Shown here: piece by piece, positions 58,573 through 64,000 of the stretch
Numbering within the stretch: position 1 is the first letter of the stretch
Layout: each line of letters begins with the position of its first letter
From: Legionella sainthelensi
Lineage (GTDB): Bacteria; Pseudomonadota; Gammaproteobacteria; Legionellales; Legionellaceae
Length of the DNA: 64,000 nt
NCBI RefSeq assembly: GCF_900637685.1
Contig: NZ_LR134388.1
Span: 1-64,000 of the forward strand
Direction: 5' to 3'
Program-made: the position numbers and the translations under genes
The notes under the pieces: model-generated
What the model saw: the letters and a program-made list of their open reading frames with translations, nothing else
What the model was told of the DNA's origin: nothing
Databases searched by the model: none

Positions 58573-59271
58573 TTATTTATCAAAAGCATACGTTCCCACT
58601 AGGTACAGCACATTTCCATTGGTTGAGGAGCCAGGAATATAAGCGGCTTTAAGTGAAAGTTTTTTATAAAATATTCCAGCCCAAGGCACTGCTCCTGGAA
58701 AAGGAATATTATGGAAGATATCAGGGCGAGCTGTAATAAGCACAGAAAACCCTAAACCGGCTTTAAATTCTTTAGTGATATTTGCTACTTTTAAATAGGC
58801 ATATCCAGCAGTGGGCTCAACATTACGATGGGAGTCTAGGAATGCAAAGGCATAAAGGCCATGCCAGTTTCCTTTTTCATCAAAAAAACCTTTACCTAGT
58901 CCGCCACCCCAGGCGAGCTCGTTATATTTTTTTTCTCGTATTCGCTCAGGTGAGTAAGTGAATCTGTTGTGCCACGCATAGCCTGAAAGGTAAAGATCTG
59001 TATGTCCCTCCGTCCATACCTGATGGAGTCGATGACAAATAGGCTTGAATAAGGGAAGCCAATACTTACATCCTTTGGGTTCTACAGTGGCTGACTCTGA
59101 TTCTTTTGAGGTTTGGTCATATGGTTGTACTTTGATTGTATTAACATTCAAGTTCTTGTCTATACTATTATTAGACGAAGAATTTGAAATTGTTGACGAG
59201 TTACTAAAAGCATTTAGAGAAAATACTATTAATAGCCCTATAATGAAATTACGTACAGTCAATTTATTCAT
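58573..59271 (-). CDS. pagP: Lipid A palmitoyltransferase PagP (Rcp)
   Basis: Outer-membrane enzyme that transfers palmitate from phospholipid to lipid A, raising resistance to antimicrobial peptides; L. pneumophila's homologue is Rcp. Signal peptide about 1-23, a polar Ser/Asn-rich linker (about 24-65) longer than in enterobacterial PagP, then the barrel with [15 protein letters not shown] (catalytic His), [28 protein letters not shown] and [12 protein letters not shown]. The length of 232 is longer than the E. coli protein because of the linker. Confidence 0.92.
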   Translation of the reverse strand: MNKLTVRNFIIGLLIVFSLNAFSNSSTISNSSSNNSIDKNLNVNTIKVQPYDQTSKESESATVEPKGCKYWLPLFKPICHRLHQVWTEGHTDLYLSGYAWHNRFTYSPERIREKKYNELAWGGGLGKGFFDEKGNWHGLYAFAFLDSHRNVEPTAGYAYLKVANITKEFKAGLGFSVLITARPDIFHNIPFPGAVPWAGIFYKKLSLKAAYIPGSSTNGNVLYLVGTYAFDK

Positions 59272-59387
59272 TCACTTATAACCTAGAGGGGATAATACCA
59301 CAGTTTAAAGTTGATCGAATTTACCTCATATTGATTTGCAGAGTTCTTGCTTGTTAAGTTTAACCATAAAAATAAGAGCATACTAAC

Positions 59388-60767
59388 ATGGACTTGTTTC
59401 GTAAAAAAGAGATTGGTGAATCATTTGAAGAAGGACCATCCCTTGTCAAATGTCTTACTGCATTCGATCTTACTCTTTTAGGTATTGGCGCCATAATTGG
59501 CGCTGGGATTTTTGTTTTAACTGGAATCGTTGCTGCAACAGATGCTGGTCCGGCAGTGATTTTTTCCTATATCTTAGCCGGACTTGCATGTATTTTTTCT
59601 GCATTGTCCTATGCTGAATTGGCTTCCTCTCTGGGTGGTTGTGGCAGTGCTTATGGGTATGCTTACGCAGGTTTTGGCGAGATTGTAGCCTGGATTGTTG
59701 GCTGGGACTTATTGTTTGAATATACCATTTCAGTTTCTGCCGTGTCTGTTGGATGGAGTAGTTATGCTAATGATTTCTTTTTGGCGCTAAAAATACACAT
59801 CCCGGCTGCATTCTTACATGGACCAGAAAATGGAGGTTTTTTTAATCTACTTGCATGTACCATAATTATTATCTTGATGACATTACTCACTTGGGGTGTT
59901 AAATCCAGTATTCGGGTTAATAATATTATGGTAATTATCAAACTCTTAGTCATTTTAATGTTTATTGTGATAGCCCTTGGAGAAGTTAATCCTTCAAACT
60001 GGACGCCTTTTTTTCCATATGGCTGGGAGGGGGTTGTTAAGGGGGCATCCCTAATATTTTTTGCTTATATTGGATTTGACGCGGTATCAACTGCTGCTGA
60101 AGAGGCGATTAACCCTCAACGTGATTTGCCTATTGGAATAATAGGATCGTTATTTATTTGCACCCTTTTATATATGATTGTTGCAGGTTTGTTGACGGGT
60201 ATTGCGCATTACAGTACGCTAAATGTTGCATCTCCAATCAGTCATGCCTTGTTAGTTTTGGGATATAAATCAATTGCTAGTTTTATTAGTGTGGGAGCGA
60301 TAGCCGGCTTAACTACCGTAATGCTGGTGTTGTTTTATGGTTTAACGCGAATTATGTTAGCAATGTCTCGCGATGGGTTGTTGCCTAAGATTTTCTCTCA
60401 AACAAATGCATACACACATACTCCTATCCGCGTCATTATATTAAGCGGTATTGTCATGAGTTTATTTGCTGCATTTATTTCGATGCATGATCTCACAGAA
60501 TTAGTAAATATAGGTACTTTATTTGCATTTTTTATGGTGTGCGCTGGTGTTTTATATTTACACTATAAACGACCAGAACTATATCGACCATTCAAAACAC
60601 CAGGTATGCCCTATGTGCCTATCTTAGGAATGATTAGTTGTTTTTACCTTATGATAAATTTACCTTTTATTACATTAATGCGTTTTGTGATTTGGATGGT
60701 GATTGGTTTGGTAGTCTATTTTTCTTTTGCCCACAAAAACAGTCAGTTATCAAAAGGTAAGAAGTAA
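59388..60767 (+). CDS. APC-family amino acid permease
   Basis: A 459-residue permease with about 12 TM helices. TM1 has GIGAIIGAGIFVLTG, TM3 region has GCGSAYGYAYAGFGEIVAWIVGWDL, and TM6 has FFAYIGFDAVSTAAEEA, the pattern of the cationic amino-acid/CAT-type (YfnA-like) subgroup. Exact substrate unknown. Convergent with the phosphate-transporter gene, with a small hairpin between. Confidence 0.9.
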   Translation: MDLFRKKEIGESFEEGPSLVKCLTAFDLTLLGIGAIIGAGIFVLTGIVAATDAGPAVIFSYILAGLACIFSALSYAELASSLGGCGSAYGYAYAGFGEIVAWIVGWDLLFEYTISVSAVSVGWSSYANDFFLALKIHIPAAFLHGPENGGFFNLLACTIIIILMTLLTWGVKSSIRVNNIMVIIKLLVILMFIVIALGEVNPSNWTPFFPYGWEGVVKGASLIFFAYIGFDAVSTAAEEAINPQRDLPIGIIGSLFICTLLYMIVAGLLTGIAHYSTLNVASPISHALLVLGYKSIASFISVGAIAGLTTVMLVLFYGLTRIMLAMSRDGLLPKIFSQTNAYTHTPIRVIILSGIVMSLFAAFISMHDLTELVNIGTLFAFFMVCAGVLYLHYKRPELYRPFKTPGMPYVPILGMISCFYLMINLPFITLMRFVIWMVIGLVVYFSFAHKNSQLSKGKK

Positions 60768-60774
60768 CCACTAG

Positions 60775-60792
60775 AGACGCTCTGGCGCGTCT
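60775..60792. terminator. Small hairpin between convergent permease and transporter genes
   Basis: AGACGC (60775-60780) and GCGTCT (60787-60792) form a 6-bp stem, followed by TTGAAAAATTT. Weak, but placed between two convergent 3' ends. Confidence 0.4.
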
Positions 60793-60860
60793 TTGAAAAA
60801 TTTGTGGCATCCCTCTTTGTTTTGTCGCCAATATGGTTAAGTTCGCTCTAAATAGATGGC

Positions 60861-61847
60861 TTAAATGTTGCTTAATACCAATGCTGCAGCAATGCTTGCG
60901 GTGGCAGGAATTGTGATGAGCCATGAAAAGAAAATTCTTCTGATAACGCGCCAATGGGAACCAGCAATTCCATTGGTTAATCCGACCCCAGCAATCGCTC
61001 CGGTGACAGTATAAGTAGTAGAGACAGGGATGCCTGATTGCGTTGCAATAAAAAGAGAAATGGCTGCCCCGGTTTCGGCTGCGCAACCCTTCATAGTGTC
61101 AAGTTTTGTTATTTGGGTTCCCATGGTATGCACAATACGCCAGCCTCCTGCAAGGGTCCCAAGGCTTATTGCTGCTTGACATGAAATGACCACCCAAAAT
61201 GGAACATAAAAAGGTCCTTCAATCCAAGCTGCTGAAAAGAGTAGTATCGAAATGATACCCATCGTTTTTTGGCCATCATTACTTCCATGGGTTAGACTAA
61301 GTAATGCAGAAGAACATAATTGAAATCCTTTGAAGAGCTTGAAATGCGTGCTCTCTGAATTTTTCGAAAACGTATAAAAAAAATAGGTAATCAATAGTGC
61401 AACAAATAATCCAAGAGCTGGCGAAACAAAAATACCACCAATTACTTTAGCAAAACCAGTCATTTTAAGTGATGAAAAACCTCCCTTAGCTATTGCAGCG
61501 CCAGCTAAACCACCGATAAGAGCGTGTGAAGAGCTTGATGGAAGTCCGTAATACCAAGTCACCAGATTCCAGAATATAGCGCCTGTTAATGCGGCTAAAA
61601 TAAAATGCGCATTAATAATGTGAGCATCAATTAGGCCACTGCCAATAGTTTTTGCCACCGTGAGGTTAAAAACTAAAAAAGCAATAAAATTGAAAAATGC
61701 AGCCCATATCACGGCTTGTTTGGGAGTCAAAACTTTTGTAGTAACGATCGTAGCTATAGAATTTGCTGCATCATGGAAACCATTAATGAAGTCAAAAGCG
61801 TAGGCAACCATAATTACAAAAAATGTAAATAAAAAGGTTGAATCCAT
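60861..61847 (-). CDS. Pit-family inorganic phosphate transporter
   Basis: A 328-residue membrane protein of the PiT family, which takes up phosphate (with metal and H+ or Na+). Two signature repeats are visible: FINGFHDAANSIAT near residue 25 and SLTHGSNDGQKTMGI near 190. About ten TM helices. Slightly shorter than PitA of E. coli, as in many gamma-proteobacteria. Ends convergently with the permease. Confidence 0.92.
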   Translation of the reverse strand: MDSTFLFTFFVIMVAYAFDFINGFHDAANSIATIVTTKVLTPKQAVIWAAFFNFIAFLVFNLTVAKTIGSGLIDAHIINAHFILAALTGAIFWNLVTWYYGLPSSSSHALIGGLAGAAIAKGGFSSLKMTGFAKVIGGIFVSPALGLFVALLITYFFYTFSKNSESTHFKLFKGFQLCSSALLSLTHGSNDGQKTMGIISILLFSAAWIEGPFYVPFWVVISCQAAISLGTLAGGWRIVHTMGTQITKLDTMKGCAAETGAAISLFIATQSGIPVSTTYTVTGAIAGVGLTNGIAGSHWRVIRRIFFSWLITIPATASIAAALVLSNI

Positions 61848-61869
61848 ACCAAGGCCATTCCTTAGAATC

Positions 61870-62511
61870 CTATATATAATAACTACTTTTAGTCATTAAT
61901 TTAGATACAATATGCATTAATAGTTTGACAACATAGGGTAATTCTATAGCCCCAGACTCCCTAGCTAGCGTTGCGTGCTGCTCTTCATCTTCTTTCATTT
62001 TAGCTAACACGGAATGTGATTTTTTATCCTTTGCTGGCAATTTTTGTAAATGTCGGTATAAATGGGCAGAGACTTGTCGTTCTGTTTCCATTACAAACCC
62101 CAAGCTAACTCTATCTCCAGCTAATCCGGCGAACGCCCCTAATATAAGAGAACCTCCATACCATAGGGGATTGAGTAGACTTGTTTGGGAGCCTAATTCG
62201 GCCAATCGCTCTTCGCACCAGGCTAAATGATCAATTTCTTCAGCAGCTGCATCACTCATTTGTTTTCTGATATGAGTTAATTGTGCGGTTAAGGCTTGGC
62301 CCTGATAAAGTGCTTGTGCGCAAACTTCTCCCGCATGATTGACGCGCATTAATCCGGAGATGTTTTTTTTTTCTTGGAAAGAGAGTGATGGCTCAGGAAA
62401 ATCCTTGGCCGGTGAGGGACGAGTGCCTATGCGCTTTTTTGGGGGGAATAGTGTACGCAAAGCATTATCTACGTTGTCTATTAATGTATCCAGAGTATTT
62501 ATTCTGCGCAT
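61870..62511 (-). CDS. coq7: Demethoxyubiquinone hydroxylase Coq7
   Basis: Di-iron monooxygenase of ubiquinone synthesis (penultimate hydroxylation). The 213-residue protein has the ferritin-like ligand motifs MRVNHAGEVCAQALYQGQ, EEIDHLAWCEERL, MEMETERQ-type FVMETERQVSAHLY and EDEEQHATLARESGA. Length and motifs normal. Lies 24 bp downstream of the aminotransferase gene. Confidence 0.95.
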   Translation of the reverse strand: MRRINTLDTLIDNVDNALRTLFPPKKRIGTRPSPAKDFPEPSLSFQEKKNISGLMRVNHAGEVCAQALYQGQALTAQLTHIRKQMSDAAAEEIDHLAWCEERLAELGSQTSLLNPLWYGGSLILGAFAGLAGDRVSLGFVMETERQVSAHLYRHLQKLPAKDKKSHSVLAKMKEDEEQHATLARESGAIELPYVVKLLMHIVSKLMTKSSYYI

Positions 62512-62535
62512 AGTGACTTTTTGTGTGTTCTCTTA

Positions 62536-63702
62536 TTATTGAGTAAATTGATTAATCGTTAAGGTTAATCGGTTTACTAATTCATTGATTTCATCTTCAT
62601 TAATGATCAATGGCGGTAATAGTCGTACAACAGTATCCGCAGTGATATTAAAGAGTACTCCATTAGCAAGTCCTAGCAAACGCATATCATTGGCGGGTCT
62701 ATCCAGTTCAACACCTATCATATACCCCTTACCACGAATTGCTTTAACATTCGGATGCTCACCAAGATTTTTGATCAGCATTTCCATTAATAGCGCGCTG
62801 TTTTTTGTGACTTTTTCGCAAATTTTATCTCGTTCAATCACCTCTAATACAGTTAAAGCAGTCGCACAAGCCAAAGGATTACCGCCAAAAGTTGAACCAT
62901 GGTTTCCAGGTTTAAATAAATCTTTCGCTTTTTTGCTAATGAGGCAAGCTCCGATTGGAACGCCATTCGCTAAGCCTTTGGCTGTTGTCAGAACATCAGG
63001 CTGAATATCGTAATGCATACAGGCAAATAATTTTCCAGTACGGCCGTTTCCAGTTTGGATTTCATCTAAAATAAGCATCCAATCATGTTGCTCACAAAGT
63101 TTGGCGACAGAGCGAAGGTAACTTTCTTCTGCTGCATGGATGCCACCCTCGCCTTGGATAGGTTCAATCATCACCGCGACGACATCCTCTCTGTTCGCTG
63201 CAATCGTATGGATGGCGTCTAAGTCATTAAAAGGAGCACGAATGAACCCAGGAACTAAAGGTTCAAATCCTGCTTGGACCTTACGACTTCCTGATGCGGT
63301 TAATGTTGCCATCGTGCGACCATGAAAGGCTTTTTCCATAACAATGATTGATGGTGTTTCAATTCCTTTTTTATGTCCAAAAAGACGCGTTAATTTTATT
63401 GCTGCTTCATTCACTTCAGCACCTGAATTGGCGAAGAAAACTTGCTCCATGCCAGTCATGGCTGTGAGTTTTTCAGCGAGTAATTCTTGTTGCTTAATAT
63501 GAAAGGTATTCGATGTGTGAATCAGTTTCGCTGCTTGTTGTTGTATTGTTTGTGTGACATCAGGATGGGCATGTCCTAACCCACAAACGGCTATCCCACT
63601 CAAGCCGTCTAGGTAGGCTTTACCTTGTTCATCATACAACCAAACTCCTTCTCCATGTGTGAACGTTATTGGCATAGGATTGTAACTTGTAATTAAAGCC
63701 AT
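62536..63702 (-). CDS. argD: Acetylornithine-type class III aminotransferase
   Basis: PLP-dependent aminotransferase of 388 residues, closest in pattern to acetylornithine (or succinylornithine) transaminase of arginine synthesis. Features: GLSGIAVCGLGHAHP, FFANSGAEVNEAAIKL, KAFHGRTMATLTATG-like segment, LILDEIQTGNGRTG (PLP-binding Asp), PLP-lysine in LTTAKGLANGVPIG, and HGSTFGGNPLACA. Other 4-aminobutyrate-type substrates cannot be excluded, so the symbol is tentative. Co-directional with coq7. Confidence 0.88.
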   Translation of the reverse strand: MALITSYNPMPITFTHGEGVWLYDEQGKAYLDGLSGIAVCGLGHAHPDVTQTIQQQAAKLIHTSNTFHIKQQELLAEKLTAMTGMEQVFFANSGAEVNEAAIKLTRLFGHKKGIETPSIIVMEKAFHGRTMATLTASGSRKVQAGFEPLVPGFIRAPFNDLDAIHTIAANREDVVAVMIEPIQGEGGIHAAEESYLRSVAKLCEQHDWMLILDEIQTGNGRTGKLFACMHYDIQPDVLTTAKGLANGVPIGACLISKKAKDLFKPGNHGSTFGGNPLACATALTVLEVIERDKICEKVTKNSALLMEMLIKNLGEHPNVKAIRGKGYMIGVELDRPANDMRLLGLANGVLFNITADTVVRLLPPLIINEDEINELVNRLTLTINQFTQ

Positions 63703-63850
63703 AATGTTTTTCCTTTAAAACTTAAGGATTTCCATTTTAAATAGATTATTTCTTATTTTTATGGAAGAGCTAGTAATAGCCCACATTATAGCCACAACTT
63801 TCTTTCCTGCGCTACATGAGAATAAAAATTCAATAGGCTATTATGTTGCT

Positions 63851-64000
63851 ATGAAAAAAGATTATATGAGTAATACAGTGAATCATTTCAGTATAAAAGA
63901 GCTTCATATTATCGCAGAAGGTGACGTTTTGGGAGGGCGTCACCCTCTGCAACAGCAGGGGTCTATTGATCGGTATGCTGCAGGAAGAAGCATTCTAGCA
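63851..64000 (+). CDS. Start of an unidentified gene, cut by the window end
   Basis: An open frame of 50 codons runs from ATG 63851 to the last base. Leader MKKDYMSNTVNHFSIKEL, then IIAEGDVLGGRHPLQQQG and DRYAAGRSILA. No clear ribosome site; ATG 63866 is an alternative. The family is not recognised from this fragment. Confidence 0.45.
   Translation, partial: MKKDYMSNTVNHFSIKELHIIAEGDVLGGRHPLQQQGSIDRYAAGRSILA

Overview
The window begins exactly at the first codon of dnaA and runs dnaA-dnaN-recF-gyrB, so it is the origin-proximal start of a chromosome. The DNA is AT-rich. Several features point to Legionella, or a very close relative that is probably not L. pneumophila: an IcmD/DotP-like Dot/Icm protein, the order speA / carbamoylputrescine amidase / RavA-position protein / hfq / hflX, a PagP (Rcp) homologue, many effector-like hypothetical proteins, and a set of secreted hydrolases. 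This assignment rests on recalled gene order and families; no database search was run.

Layout. (1) 1-6.3 kb: replication genes, with two perfect 16-bp parS sites, one inside recF and one before gyrB. (2) 6.3-13 kb: a uridine-kinase-like protein, a protein built from a recent internal duplication, a secreted acetamidase/formamidase-family protein, an OprB-type porin, and an IcmD paralogue preceded by a PmrA-box-like site. (3) 13-17 kb, minus strand: a putrescine operon (N-carbamoylputrescine amidase, arginine decarboxylase, agmatine deiminase) converting arginine to agmatine to N-carbamoylputrescine to putrescine. (4) 17-28.7 kb: a RavA-position effector candidate, hfq-hflX, two tandem paralogous coiled-coil proteins, a TlpA-like thioredoxin, thymidine kinase, an APH-like phosphotransferase, a beta-lactamase-fold protein with an extra tail, and an OmpR-type two-component pair.

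(5) 29-40.5 kb is an accessory region. It holds effector-like proteins (a permuted-papain-like candidate, a protein with PI-kinase/HipA-like motifs plus a small coiled-coil partner, an ankyrin protein, and a Ser/Thr-kinase-like protein with a small upstream partner). Between them lie mobile DNA and gene wrecks: a Tn3-family transposase relic, an IS481-family element, an IS256-family element with one nonsense codon and a near-perfect target duplication, and a decayed DnaQ-like 3'-5' exonuclease gene. (6) 40.8-57 kb: pirin, a two-gene unknown operon with a probable 3' frameshift, then envelope and secreted proteins: S28 peptidase, SPOR/beta-barrel protein, thaumatin-domain protein, M4 metalloprotease, TauE-type permease, darP-rlmKL, a second beta-barrel protein, GH18 chitinase, and a rhamnan-synthesis-F-like protein. 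(7) 58-64 kb: an Mpo1-like membrane protein, PagP, an APC amino-acid permease, a Pit phosphate transporter, coq7, an argD-like aminotransferase, and the start of an unidentified gene cut by the window edge.

No rRNA, tRNA or CRISPR array was seen. The strongest leads for undescribed biology are the effector-like genes of the accessory region, the IcmD paralogue, and the tandem coiled-coil paralogues. None of these is proven to be a new system from sequence alone.
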